Shown: piece after piece, positions 41,697 through 49,839 of the stretch
How positions within the stretch are numbered: the first letter of the stretch is position 1
How the letters are laid out: the number at the start of each line of letters is the position of its first letter
Source of the DNA: Arthrobacter sp. Y81
GTDB lineage: Bacteria; Actinomycetota; Actinomycetes; Actinomycetales; Micrococcaceae
Assembly (NCBI RefSeq): GCF_002929335.1
Contig: NZ_PJIL01000013.1
Span: 62,001-126,000 of the forward strand
DNA length: 64,000 nucleotides
Reading direction: 5' to 3'
Notes under the pieces: generated by a model
What the model was told of the DNA's origin: nothing
What the model saw: only the letters and a program-made list of their open reading frames with translations
Databases searched by the model: none
Translations under genes and position numbers: made by a program

Positions 41697-41759
41697 AATC
41701 CGAGGCTTGTCCGCTGAACCTCACTTTGTAGGTTCGGAATCGCGGACAAGCCTCGGATT
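41697..41759. repeat. Long intergenic palindrome between convergent genes
   Basis: Arms of 18 bases (AATCCGAGGCTTGTCCGC and its exact inverse at 41742-41759) enclose a second stem (GAACCT / AGGTTC). There is no T-tract. It lies between the aldehyde dehydrogenase and nagB 3' ends and may be a bidirectional terminator or a dispersed palindromic repeat. Confidence 0.8.
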
Positions 41760-41764
41760 CGTGC

Positions 41765-42589
41765 TCAGCCCTGCTGGACCAGCGGCTGCTGCAGCCAGGG
41801 CCGGGTGGGCGTCTGGCCCAGCTGGTCGTTGAACTCCTGGGCGTCCCGGTAGTAGTCCAGCAGGCTCAGGCGGGACGCGGCTGCGGGGTCCAGGATGACC
41901 ACGGCCCGGCGGTGCATCTGCAGCACCGAGGCGGGGCAGTGTGCGCTGACCGGTCCTTCCACCATGGCCTGGACGGCCTCAGCTTTGTTCTCGCCCATGG
42001 CCACGAGTACCGCCAGCTTGGCTTCACGGATGGTCCCCAATCCCTGGGTCAGGCACAGCCGCGGGACGTCACCCTCCGGGAAGAACCGCGCGTTGTCCGC
42101 CCGGGTGGCTCCGGCCAGGGTCTTCACCCTGGTGCGCGAGACCAGGGACGAGGTGGGCTCATTGAACCCGATGTGGCCGTTGGCGCCGATGCCGAGGATC
42201 TGGATGTCCACTCCGCCGGCCGCCGTGATGGCTGCGTCGTAGCGTTCGGCCTCGGCCACGAGGTCCGGGGCATCCCCGTGCGGGGTGATGAGCTGCTCCA
42301 GCGGCAGGTCCACGTGATCGGCAAACTCCCGCCGGATGGTGGAGTAATAGCTCTGTTCATGCTCCGGCGGCAGCCCCGCATATTCGTCCAGGGTGAAGGC
42401 CGTGACCTGGCTGAAGCTGAGCTGCTCTTCGCGGTGCCGCCGGATGAGTTCCTGGTACGTGGATTTCGGTGAACCTCCCGTGGCCAGTCCCAGTACGGCC
42501 GGTCCCTGCCGGACCCGGGCATCGATGACGTCGGCGGCCCTGCCCCCTACGTGTTCGGCGGACTCACACAGAATAATCTGCACGCGCAT
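41765..42589 (-). CDS. nagB: Glucosamine-6-phosphate deaminase
   Basis: A 274-residue NagB. It converts glucosamine 6-phosphate to fructose 6-phosphate and ammonia. Signatures are LGLATGGSPKSTY, FTLDEYAGLPPEHEQSYYS (active-site Asp) and GIGANGHIGFNEP with the catalytic His. The gene overlaps the end of nagA by 26 bases and is the last gene of the nagE-nagA-nagB transcript. It feeds amino sugar carbon into glycolysis after PTS uptake and deacetylation. Confidence 0.95.
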   Translation of the reverse strand: MRVQIILCESAEHVGGRAADVIDARVRQGPAVLGLATGGSPKSTYQELIRRHREEQLSFSQVTAFTLDEYAGLPPEHEQSYYSTIRREFADHVDLPLEQLITPHGDAPDLVAEAERYDAAITAAGGVDIQILGIGANGHIGFNEPTSSLVSRTRVKTLAGATRADNARFFPEGDVPRLCLTQGLGTIREAKLAVLVAMGENKAEAVQAMVEGPVSAHCPASVLQMHRRAVVILDPAAASRLSLLDYYRDAQEFNDQLGQTPTRPWLQQPLVQQG

Positions 42590-43880
42590 TCCTTTCCTGA
42601 GTTAGTGGTGTGCCGGCCCGGTAGGCCTGCAACAGTTCAAGTTCTTCGGTGGTGACCAGCACGTCGGCGCGGTACCCCGCGGCCAGCACACCGACTTGGT
42701 CGGAGCCTGGCTGGTCGGAGCCTGGCTGGTCGGAACCCGGCCGGTCCAGGCCCATGAGCCGGGCCGGGGTGGCCGAGGCCGCGGTGACGGCGTCGGCCAG
42801 GGGGATCCCCCAATCCACGCAGCGGCGGACGTTCTCCAGCAGCAGGCTGGTTGCCCCGGCGATCGCCCCGGGATGGGCATCATGCCCGTCGGGAACCAGC
42901 CGCGCCACGCGGTCCTGGACCAGCACGTCCAGGCTGCCGAGCGTGTAGTGGCCGTCGGACATCCCTGCCGCGGCCATGGCGTCCGTGATCAGGGCAATCG
43001 AGTCCGGGCCCACCAGGTCGAACACCATGCGGACGATCTCCGGGTCAAGGTGCACCCCGTCGGCAATCAGCTCCAGGACCATCCGGTCCGGTGACTGCCG
43101 GGCCGCCTGCAGCAGGACGGGGATGGGGCCGGGCGTGCGGTGTCCCAGCGCCGGCATCCTGTTGAACAGGTGCGTGGCCGACCACGGGCCGCCGTCGGCA
43201 CCCAGGCCGGCCGCACCGCCGGACGATCCGCCGAGGGCTTCCCGTGTCCCGGCCGCCGTGGCGTCGGTGTGGCCGAGCGACGGGACCACGCGGTAGGCCC
43301 TGCACAGGGAAACGAGTTCCGCGAAGTGCGCGGTTTCCGGTGCCAGCGTGATGGACCGGACCGTGCCCTGTCCCGCCTCGAGCCACTCCTTCAGGAATTC
43401 CGGGCTGCCATCGATGATGGCCGCCGGGTCCTGCGCCCCGCACATGCTCCTGGTGATGAACGGTCCTTCCAGGTGCAGGCCGGCCAGCGTGCCGTCCTGC
43501 ACCAGCTCCCGCAGCACCGCGATCTGCTCCAGCAGCACATCCGACGGCGCCGAAACGAGCGAGGCGAGTACCGACGTCGTCCCCTGCGCGGCGTGGTAGC
43601 CCGCGGCCCGGCGGGCGCCCTCCGCATCCGCGGAGAAGGTGTGCCCAACGGCGCCGTGGCAGTGCACGTCCACCAGCCCGGGCAGGATGAGCGGAACCCG
43701 GGTTGTTTCGACGTCGACGCCGGCGGGCAGTTCCGCCGTCGGGCCGCACCAAAGGATGCGGCCCCCGGCGATCACCACGGTGCCGTCGTCGATCACTCCG
43801 TCGCCGGTCCGGCCGGTGACGAGGCGCCCCCGCAGCCCCAGCCCGCCGCCGGCTCCGGCCGGCAGCCCGTCAGCTCGCAT
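42564..43880 (-). CDS. nagA: N-acetylglucosamine-6-phosphate deacetylase
   Basis: A 438-residue amidohydrolase that removes acetate from N-acetylglucosamine 6-phosphate. Metal and active-site motifs are LPGLVDVHCHGAVGH, LHLEGPF, PSLGHTDAT, ATHLFNRM and the catalytic Asp in LITDAMAAAG. The start at 43880 overlaps the end of the EIIC gene by 11 bases (ATGCGAGCTGA), implying coupling. Near the C-terminus, residues PGSDQ are repeated three times by a 15-base tandem repeat. Confidence 0.92.
   Translation of the reverse strand: MRADGLPAGAGGGLGLRGRLVTGRTGDGVIDDGTVVIAGGRILWCGPTAELPAGVDVETTRVPLILPGLVDVHCHGAVGHTFSADAEGARRAAGYHAAQGTTSVLASLVSAPSDVLLEQIAVLRELVQDGTLAGLHLEGPFITRSMCGAQDPAAIIDGSPEFLKEWLEAGQGTVRSITLAPETAHFAELVSLCRAYRVVPSLGHTDATAAGTREALGGSSGGAAGLGADGGPWSATHLFNRMPALGHRTPGPIPVLLQAARQSPDRMVLELIADGVHLDPEIVRMVFDLVGPDSIALITDAMAAAGMSDGHYTLGSLDVLVQDRVARLVPDGHDAHPGAIAGATSLLLENVRRCVDWGIPLADAVTAASATPARLMGLDRPGSDQPGSDQPGSDQVGVLAAGYRADVLVTTEELELLQAYRAGTPLTQERNARADYSV
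42697..42741. repeat. 15-bp tandem repeat (three copies) inside nagA
   Basis: Three consecutive units of TGGTCGGAGCCTGGC (the third with two changes) encode the PGSDQ triplet in a surface region between the barrel and the final strands. The copy number is likely to vary between strains. Confidence 0.85.
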
Positions 43881-45144
43881 CGGCTTTGACCATCGAACCG
43901 TTCTCGTCAGTCTCGTCTTCACGTCCCATGGTCCGCAGGTTCCAGCGGCGGATCACGAAGCGGAACACCACGTAGTACACCGCCGCGTAGCCCAGCCCGA
44001 TGGGGATCAGCCAAAGCGGATTTTGGGCGATGCCGAAGTTGAGGACGTAGTCGATGGCACCCGCGGAGAAACCGAACCCGTGGTGGATGCCCAGAAAGTT
44101 GACCAGCATCATAGACGTGCCGGTCAGGACGGCGTGAACGACGTAGAGCGGCCAGGCCACGAACATGAACGAGAATTCCAGCGGTTCGGTGATGCCGGTG
44201 AGGAAGGCGGTGAGGCCGGTGGAGAGCATCACGCCGCCGACGATCTTCTTCTGGGATGGCTTGGCTTCGTGCCAGATGGCCAGGGCGGCCGCGGGCAGGG
44301 CGAACATCATGATGGGGAAGAACCCGGTCATGAACACACCCGCAGAGGGGTCGCCGGCGAAGAACCGGTTCAGGTCGCCGTGGGCGCCGTTGTAGTCGCC
44401 GATGATGAACCAGACGATGGAGTTCAGGATGTGGTGCAGGCCGAGCGGGATGAGCAACCGGTTGAGGGTGCCGTAGACCTCGCTGCCCACCACGGTGTTG
44501 TCCGCGACGGCGTTGCCCACCGCGGTCAGGCCGGTGTTGAAGAAGGGGTAGATGAGGGCCATGACCACGCCGATTACGATCGCGGCGAAGGAGGTCAGGA
44601 TGGGCACCAGCCGGCGGCCGGCGAAGAAGCCGAGCCAGTCCGGCAGGGTGGTCCGGTGGAATTTCTGCCACAGCCACGCCGTCGTCAGGCCCATCACGAT
44701 GCCTGCGAGCACACCGTAGTTGATGACGGGGTCCTTGCCGCCTTCGGGGGCGGCGCCGAGCACCAGGGGTGCCATGACCTTGAAAACGTTGGTCAGGACC
44801 AGGAACCCGACGACGGCGGCCAGCGCCGTGGACCCGTCGCCCTTCTTGGCGAAGCCAAAGGAAATACCGACGGCGAACAGCAGCGGGAGGTTCTCAAACA
44901 GGGCGCCGCCGGCCGCGCCGATCACCTGGGCAACGGTGGTCAGGCCTTCGAACCTGCCCAGCAGGTCGTCCTGGCCGAGCCGCAGGAGAAGCGCTGCTGC
45001 GGGAAGGGCGGCGATGGGGAGCATGAGGCTGCGCCCGAAGCGCTGCATGTTCTGCAGCGCTTTGCCGCTGCCCTTGGCCTTTCCGGGGGCCGGCGCGGCC
45101 AACGGGCCGGCCCCGGCGGATGCGGACGGGTTTTCCGTGGACAT
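43870..45144 (-). CDS. PTS N-acetylglucosamine transporter, EIIC subunit
   Basis: A 424-residue membrane component of the glucose/GlcNAc PTS class. It has about ten hydrophobic segments, LLPIAALPAAALLLRLG near the start and the conserved GITEPLEFSF motif. There is no fused EIIB or EIIA; these are separate genes on the other side of the divergent promoter. It is the first gene of the nagE-nagA-nagB operon, with its promoter overlapping the dre-like operator. Confidence 0.93.
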   Translation of the reverse strand: MSTENPSASAGAGPLAAPAPGKAKGSGKALQNMQRFGRSLMLPIAALPAAALLLRLGQDDLLGRFEGLTTVAQVIGAAGGALFENLPLLFAVGISFGFAKKGDGSTALAAVVGFLVLTNVFKVMAPLVLGAAPEGGKDPVINYGVLAGIVMGLTTAWLWQKFHRTTLPDWLGFFAGRRLVPILTSFAAIVIGVVMALIYPFFNTGLTAVGNAVADNTVVGSEVYGTLNRLLIPLGLHHILNSIVWFIIGDYNGAHGDLNRFFAGDPSAGVFMTGFFPIMMFALPAAALAIWHEAKPSQKKIVGGVMLSTGLTAFLTGITEPLEFSFMFVAWPLYVVHAVLTGTSMMLVNFLGIHHGFGFSAGAIDYVLNFGIAQNPLWLIPIGLGYAAVYYVVFRFVIRRWNLRTMGREDETDENGSMVKADAS

Positions 45145-45207
45145 GTTGTTCCTCGTTTCGAAAGGGGGTGCTTGTGCGGGGATGCGGGATTCAGTATTGT
45201 TTTGCTA

Positions 45208-45223
45208 ACTGGTTATAACCAGT
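45208..45223. promoter_or_regulatory. DasR/NagR-type operator (dre-like site)
   Basis: ACTGGTTATAACCAGT is a perfect 16-base palindrome in the middle of the divergent nag promoter region. It closely matches the dre consensus (ACTGGTCTAGACCACT) bound by DasR-type GntR regulators. The GntR gene at 46079 is the likely binder, with glucosamine phosphates as effector. Confidence 0.85.
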
Positions 45224-45331
45224 GACAATCATCACTGTGAAGTGCACCGGGCTCAGTTGTCAACCTCAGGCAGGAAAAAAAGACCTCAAGAGCCGGCAGG
45301 CCTTCACCGCGAAACACCAACAGGAGTGGAC

Positions 45332-45562
45332 ATGTCCAAAGCAGAAATCATCCTCGCCGCCCTGGGCGGCGCCGATAACGTCGAAGAGATCGAAGGGTGC
45401 ATCACCCGCCTGCGCACCGAAGTGCTGGATGCCTCGCGCGTTGACGAGGCCGCCCTGAAGGCCGCGGGCGCCCACGGCGTCATGGTGGCCGGCACGGTGG
45501 TCCAGGTGGTTGTGGGCCCCGAAGCCGAGAGCCTGGCCGAAGACATCCAGGACCTGATGTGA
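45332..45562 (+). CDS. PTS glucose/GlcNAc-type EIIB subunit
   Basis: A 76-residue EIIB domain. The phosphocysteine lies in VEEIEGCITRLRTEV (C28). This is the full length of an isolated EIIB domain. The ATG has CAGGAGT upstream. It is followed by EIIA with a 4-base overlap. It transfers phosphate from EIIA to the incoming sugar at EIIC. Confidence 0.93.
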   Translation: MSKAEIILAALGGADNVEEIEGCITRLRTEVLDASRVDEAALKAAGAHGVMVAGTVVQVVVGPEAESLAEDIQDLM

Positions 45563-46074
45563 GCGCGCCTGGCGTAAGCACGCCTGACGTGAAACCTGCA
45601 GCACCCGCGGCAGCCATCAGCGTGGCCTCTCCCCTACCCGGCCGGCTCATCCCGTTGAGCGAAGTGCCGGACCCCGTGTTCGCCAAAGGGCTGGTCGGCG
45701 GTGGCGCCGCCGTCATCCCGGACGACGACGCGGGTGTGCTGACCGCCGTCGCACCCTTGGACGGCAAGGTCATCAAGGTCATGCCGCACGCCTACATCGT
45801 CCAGCACGCCTCCGGGCCCGCAGTGCTGGTCCACGTGGGAATCGATACGGTCGGCCTGAAGGGCGAAGGCTTCAGCGTGCTGGCGCAGAAAGGCGACCAG
45901 GTCCGCGCCGGGGATCCCATGATCAGCGTTGACGTCACACTGGTCCGCTCGAAAAACCTCAGCATGTGCAGCCCCGTGGTGATCCTGGACAGCGCACCGG
46001 ACGCCATCGAATCACCGGAAAGTGGAGCGCGGGTGGAAGCCGGCGGGCGTCTGTTCGACCTGCCCGGACAATAG
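45559..46074 (+). CDS. PTS glucose-type EIIA subunit
   Basis: A 171-residue Crr-like EIIA beginning at a GTG that overlaps the EIIB stop. The phosphohistidine lies in AVLVHVGIDTVGL, and the typical SPLPGRLIPLSEVPDPVFA opens the domain near residue 24. It accepts phosphate from HPr and passes it to EIIB. The first 20 residues form a Pro/Ala linker, suggesting an ancestral fusion. Confidence 0.93.
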   Translation: MSAPGVSTPDVKPAAPAAAISVASPLPGRLIPLSEVPDPVFAKGLVGGGAAVIPDDDAGVLTAVAPLDGKVIKVMPHAYIVQHASGPAVLVHVGIDTVGLKGEGFSVLAQKGDQVRAGDPMISVDVTLVRSKNLSMCSPVVILDSAPDAIESPESGARVEAGGRLFDLPGQ

Positions 46075-46078
46075 ACCT

Positions 46079-46798
46079 ATGGATACGGCAGGGGAACTGA
46101 AACACGTCTGGGTGCGAAGGCAGCTCCAGGACCTGGTGGCTTCGACGCTGCGGCCCGGGGACGCGCTGCTGGGCGAACGCCAGCTGGAGGAGAAGTTCGG
46201 GGTCTCCCGCATTACGGTGCGCCGGGCGATCTCGGACCTCGTCCAGGACGGAGCGCTGGTGCGGATCAAGGGCAAGGGGACCTTCGTCTCGCACGGACTG
46301 GTGCGTTCCACCCTGCACCTGGCCTCCTTCAATGAGGACATGCGGCAGGCCGGCTTTGAGCCCAGCACCCGGGTGATCACTGCCGCCACGTCGGAGCCGC
46401 CCGCCGCGGCGGCCGAGCACCTGGGGCTCGCCGCGGGGCAGGCCGCCTACCAGGTCCGCAGGCTGCGCCTGGCGAACGGGGCTCCCGTCAGCGTGGACGA
46501 ATCCTGGCTGCCGCCCCGGCTCCTGCCGGACCTGCTCTCGGAGGACCTGACGGGATCCCTCTACCGCGTCCTCTCCACCTCAGGGCATCCGGTGCAGCAC
46601 GTGGAACAGACCGTGGAGGCCGCAGCCGCACCAGAGGAAACCGCAGCCCTGCTGGACATCGAACCGGGCGCGCCCGTACTGCTCTTCCGGCGCCGGTCGT
46701 TTACCGGAGAGGCCGATCCCGGCACGCCCATCGAATACTCCATCTCGACGTACCGCTCGGACCGGTACCAGGTGTCGATGCGGCTGGCGCTTGGCTGA
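46079..46798 (+). CDS. GntR family regulator, HutC/DasR type (NagR-like)
   Basis: A 239-residue regulator with an N-terminal winged helix (residues 5-70, EEKFGVSRITVRRAISDL) and a C-terminal UTRA effector domain (residues 90-235). It starts 4 bases after the EIIA stop codon. DasR/NagR proteins bind glucosamine 6-phosphate or GlcNAc 6-phosphate and act on dre sites. The perfect dre-like palindrome at 45208 makes autoregulation and control of both nag operons very likely. Confidence 0.92.
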   Translation: MDTAGELKHVWVRRQLQDLVASTLRPGDALLGERQLEEKFGVSRITVRRAISDLVQDGALVRIKGKGTFVSHGLVRSTLHLASFNEDMRQAGFEPSTRVITAATSEPPAAAAEHLGLAAGQAAYQVRRLRLANGAPVSVDESWLPPRLLPDLLSEDLTGSLYRVLSTSGHPVQHVEQTVEAAAAPEETAALLDIEPGAPVLLFRRRSFTGEADPGTPIEYSISTYRSDRYQVSMRLALG

Positions 46799-46820
46799 GC
46801 CAGGACTGTTCGCGCCTCAC

Positions 46821-46886
46821 CCCAACTGACTCGCATTTAACGTCGCGAAACCCCCGGATGGCGACGTTAAATGCGAGTCACTTGGG
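46821..46886. repeat. Long intergenic palindrome between nag regulator and pheA
   Basis: Arms of 26 bases with one mismatch (core GACTCGCATTTAACGTCGC and its exact inverse) enclose the 14-base loop GAAACCCCCGGATG. There is no T-tract. The right arm ends just before a possible ATG of pheA at 46890. The element may be a dispersed repeat or an unusual terminator or attenuator. Confidence 0.8.
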
Positions 46887-46919
46887 CGGATGGGTGACAG
46901 GCGTGAAACCATACGGATC

Positions 46920-47777
46920 GTGACCCAGAAAATTGCGTACCAGGGCGAGCCCGGCGCCAACTCCAATATCGCGTGCCAGCAGATGTTCCCCGAGCTGGAA
47001 AGCGTCCCGTGCGCCAGCTTCGAAGACGTCTTTGAACTGGTGTCCAGCGGCGAGGCCGACCTGGCCATGATTCCGATCGAGAACTCGATTGCCGGACGGG
47101 TGGCGGACATCCACATCCTGCTCCCCCAGTCGCACCTGCAGATCGTGGGCGAGTTTTTCCTGCCCATCCACTTCGACCTGCTGGGCATCCCCGGCAGCAC
47201 CATCGAAGGGGCCACGGAGGTTCACAGCCACATCCACGCGCTGGGCCAGTGCCGGCGCCTGATCCGTGAAGCAGGGTTACGCCCCGTCATCGCCGGAGAC
47301 ACAGCGGGGTCTGCCCGCGAAGTGCGGGAATGGAACGATCCCGCCAAGCTCTCCCTCGCTCCCCCGCTCGCGGCCCAGATCTACGGCCTCGAAGTACTGG
47401 CGTCGCGGGTGGAGGACGATCCGTCGAACACCACACGCTTTGTGGTCCTGGCGCGGGAAAAGGAACTGCCGACCCGGGACGAGTTGCCCGGGCCGGCAGT
47501 GACCAGTTTCGTGTTCCGCGTCCGTAACGTCCCGTCCGCGCTGTACAAGGCGCTTGGCGGTTTTGCCACCAATGGCGTAAACATGACCCGGCTGGAGAGC
47601 TACATGGTGGGCGACGAGTTTGCCGCCACCATGTTCATGGCCGATGTGGAGGGCCACCCCGAGGACCTGCCGCTGAAGCTTGCCCTCGAGGAACTGGACT
47701 TCTTCACCGCCGAGGTGCGGATCCTGGGTGTTTATGCAGCCGCGGAGTACCGGACAGCTCAGGCCGTCAGCGGCTGA
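46920..47777 (+). CDS. pheA: Prephenate dehydratase
   Basis: A 285-residue monofunctional prephenate dehydratase that makes phenylpyruvate in phenylalanine synthesis. The catalytic domain has IAYQGEPGANSN near the start, MIPIENSIAGRV and the conserved TTRFVVLA. The C-terminal ACT domain has TSFVFRVRNVPSALYKALGGF and TRLESYMVG for Phe feedback binding. I favour the GTG at 46920 (protein begins TQKIAYQG); an ATG at 46890 adds ten residues encoded beside the palindrome. The ribosome site is weak for both. It is convergent with the monooxygenase gene. Confidence 0.92.
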   Translation: MTQKIAYQGEPGANSNIACQQMFPELESVPCASFEDVFELVSSGEADLAMIPIENSIAGRVADIHILLPQSHLQIVGEFFLPIHFDLLGIPGSTIEGATEVHSHIHALGQCRRLIREAGLRPVIAGDTAGSAREVREWNDPAKLSLAPPLAAQIYGLEVLASRVEDDPSNTTRFVVLAREKELPTRDELPGPAVTSFVFRVRNVPSALYKALGGFATNGVNMTRLESYMVGDEFAATMFMADVEGHPEDLPLKLALEELDFFTAEVRILGVYAAAEYRTAQAVSG

Positions 47778-49683
47778 CAGCCGTCTGACGCCCGCGCAGG
47801 ATCGGCGCGAAGAACGCGGCCAGCTCCGCCGTCGCCGTCAGGGGCAGGACGTTCGCCACGTACTGGTCCGGGCGTACCACCACAACGGCTCCGCCGCGGT
47901 CGATGCCGCGCAGTTCGAAGATGTCAGCCGCCGGATCGGTGCCGTAGACGTTTTCCAGGTAGGTGAGTTTGAACGGTCCCACCTCCGGCTTGAACACGGC
48001 CGGCACTGCGTTGATGTCGATGCTGGTGTGGTCCTGCTGGTAGATGACCTTCACGTCGAACCAGGCGTCAGCATCAGCCCCCGATGGTGTGGCGGCGAGC
48101 GGCGAGTCCGGCGCGTCGGCGAGCCAGCCGGCCAGGTCGGCGGCCGGTGACGCAGTACCCTCCTTTCCCATGACGGGGGTTGCCGCGTCCGCGAAAACGT
48201 AGATGCGCCAGCGGCCGTCAGCCTTGGCCTGATGGCCGAGGTGCAGCGGGTTCGTGTCGCAGACCCGCACGACGGGCGCGGACTTGAAGCGCTTGCCGAT
48301 GGTGAAGCCGGTGGCAAGCCCCTGGTGGGCCGGGCTGCCGACGAGCATCGACGGGGCGTACTGGGTCATGAAGCCGGCCGGGAATTCGGCGGTGCTCACG
48401 TAGAAGTCCTCGAGCTCCGAGGGGGAGGCGAACTCCTCGGGCTTCTTCGCCATCAGCGTTGACCATTCCTTGTCAAAGTCGATGAGGTTCTTCGCGATGA
48501 CCTGGCGTTCGGCCGAGTAGGTGGACAGGAGGCTCTCCGGGCTGCGTCCTTCGAGGACGTGGCCGAGTTTCCAGCCGATATTAAAGCCGTCCTGCATGGA
48601 CACGTTCATGCCTTGGCCGGCCTTGGCGCTGTGCGTGTGGCAGGCGTCGCCGGTGATGAATACACGCGGCGTGCGGGTGCCCATGTCTTCCGGGCGGACG
48701 TCGTCGAACCTGTCGGTAAGGCGGTGGCCCACCTCATAAACGCTGTGCCAGGCCACATTGCGCACGTCCACGGTGTAGGGGTGGACGATCGCGTTGGCCT
48801 TGGCGATGATCTGCTCGATGGTGGTTTTGCGGACCGCGCCGTGATCGTCCGCGGGCACTTCACCGAGGTCCACGTACATGCGGAAGAGGTGCCCGCCTTC
48901 CCGCGGGATCAGCAGGATGCTGCCGCCGTCGTGGGACTGGATGGCGCACTTGAGGCGGATGTCCGGGAAATCGGTGTTGGCGAGCACGTCCATAACGCCC
49001 CAGGCGTGATTGGCCTGGTCGCCGGCCATGGTGCAGCCGATCGACTCCCGGACCTTGCTGCGGGCACCATCGGCGCCCACCACGTACTTCGCCCGGACAA
49101 CACGTTCCCGGCCTTCATCGGGGCCGCTGGTGTGGACGAGCGTTACGGTAACCGGGTACTCCCCCTCCCCGACTTCGAGGCTGCGGAACTCATAGCCATA
49201 GTCCGGCGACATGCGCGTGGGGGCGTTGGCCATAACCTCGGCGAAATAGTCCAGCACGCGGGCCTGGTTGACGATAAGGTGCGGGAATTCGCTGATCCCG
49301 TGCGCGTCGTCGAGGGTGCGCGCGGCGCGGACAATGTTCGCAGGGTTCCGGGGGTCCGGCTTCCAGAACGCCATTTCGGTGATCCGGTAGGCCTCGGCGA
49401 TGATCCGCTCGGCGAAGCCGAAGGCCTGGAAGGTTTCGACGCTGCGGGCCTGAATGCCGTCTGCCTGGCCGATGGCAAGCCTGCCGTCGCGGCGCTCCAC
49501 GATGCGGGTGGTAATGCCCGGGAACTGGGACAGCTGGGCAGCGGTGAGCATGCCTGCAGGGCCGGTGCCCACAATGAGCACGTCCATTTCGTCGGGAAGC
49601 TGGGTGGGCCGGTCAATGCCGACGCCGGCGGCCGGCTGGACTCGCGGGTCACCTGATACGTAGCCGTGGTGGTGGAAATGCAC
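47767..49683 (-). CDS. FAD-dependent aromatic monooxygenase, MobA/phenol 2-monooxygenase type
   Basis: A 638-residue class A flavoprotein hydroxylase. Motifs are VLIVGTGPAGMLTA (FAD), VVGADGARSKVR (DG motif) and ITGDACHTHSAKAGQGMN (GD motif), with a C-terminal thioredoxin-like domain as in phenol hydroxylase and 3-hydroxybenzoate 4-monooxygenase. The N-terminus HFHHHGYVSGDPRVQPAAG, beginning at a GTG with GAGGA upstream, matches the MobA pattern. Divergence from the homoprotocatechuate operon suggests it makes that catechol, for example from 3-hydroxyphenylacetate. Confidence 0.9.
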   Translation of the reverse strand: MHFHHHGYVSGDPRVQPAAGVGIDRPTQLPDEMDVLIVGTGPAGMLTAAQLSQFPGITTRIVERRDGRLAIGQADGIQARSVETFQAFGFAERIIAEAYRITEMAFWKPDPRNPANIVRAARTLDDAHGISEFPHLIVNQARVLDYFAEVMANAPTRMSPDYGYEFRSLEVGEGEYPVTVTLVHTSGPDEGRERVVRAKYVVGADGARSKVRESIGCTMAGDQANHAWGVMDVLANTDFPDIRLKCAIQSHDGGSILLIPREGGHLFRMYVDLGEVPADDHGAVRKTTIEQIIAKANAIVHPYTVDVRNVAWHSVYEVGHRLTDRFDDVRPEDMGTRTPRVFITGDACHTHSAKAGQGMNVSMQDGFNIGWKLGHVLEGRSPESLLSTYSAERQVIAKNLIDFDKEWSTLMAKKPEEFASPSELEDFYVSTAEFPAGFMTQYAPSMLVGSPAHQGLATGFTIGKRFKSAPVVRVCDTNPLHLGHQAKADGRWRIYVFADAATPVMGKEGTASPAADLAGWLADAPDSPLAATPSGADADAWFDVKVIYQQDHTSIDINAVPAVFKPEVGPFKLTYLENVYGTDPAADIFELRGIDRGGAVVVVRPDQYVANVLPLTATAELAAFFAPILRGRQTAVSR

Positions 49684-49726
49684 GGGATTCCTCACTTCGT
49701 TGTGTGGCTGACTAGGGCCGTCTTGT

Positions 49727-49761
49727 GTTCGATATCGGAACTAATCGTTCGATAATAGAAA
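49727..49761. promoter_or_regulatory. Two IclR-type boxes upstream of the monooxygenase gene
   Basis: GTTCGATATCGGAAC (49727-49741) and GTTCGATAATAGAAA (49747-49761) are direct repeats 20 bases apart. The second begins with the first ten bases of the PcaR-type element GTTCGATAATCGCAC. They lie 44-78 bases upstream of the monooxygenase start. No IclR gene is adjacent; the one at 28709 is a candidate. Confidence 0.45.
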
Positions 49762-49785
49762 TTCGGTTGCTGATTCAAAACTGTA

Positions 49786-49802
49786 CGCAGGTATGACCTG
49801 CG
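49786..49802. promoter_or_regulatory. GntR/FCD-type operator, shared with the gluconate promoter
   Basis: CGCAGGTATGACCTGCG has 7-base perfect arms around ATG. Its core AGGTATGACCT occurs again at 62506 in the promoter of the gluconate genes. It matches the general GntR/FadR-type pattern NNGTNNNACNN. The GntR proteins at 51380 or 61711 may bind. Confidence 0.55.
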
Positions 49803-49839
49803 TTACAAGCGCCCCTCAAAACTCCCGAAAAATCAGGGG

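Noticed and set aside
42697..42741. CRISPR-like short repeats
   Set aside because: The units are contiguous 15-base in-frame repeats without spacers, inside nagA.
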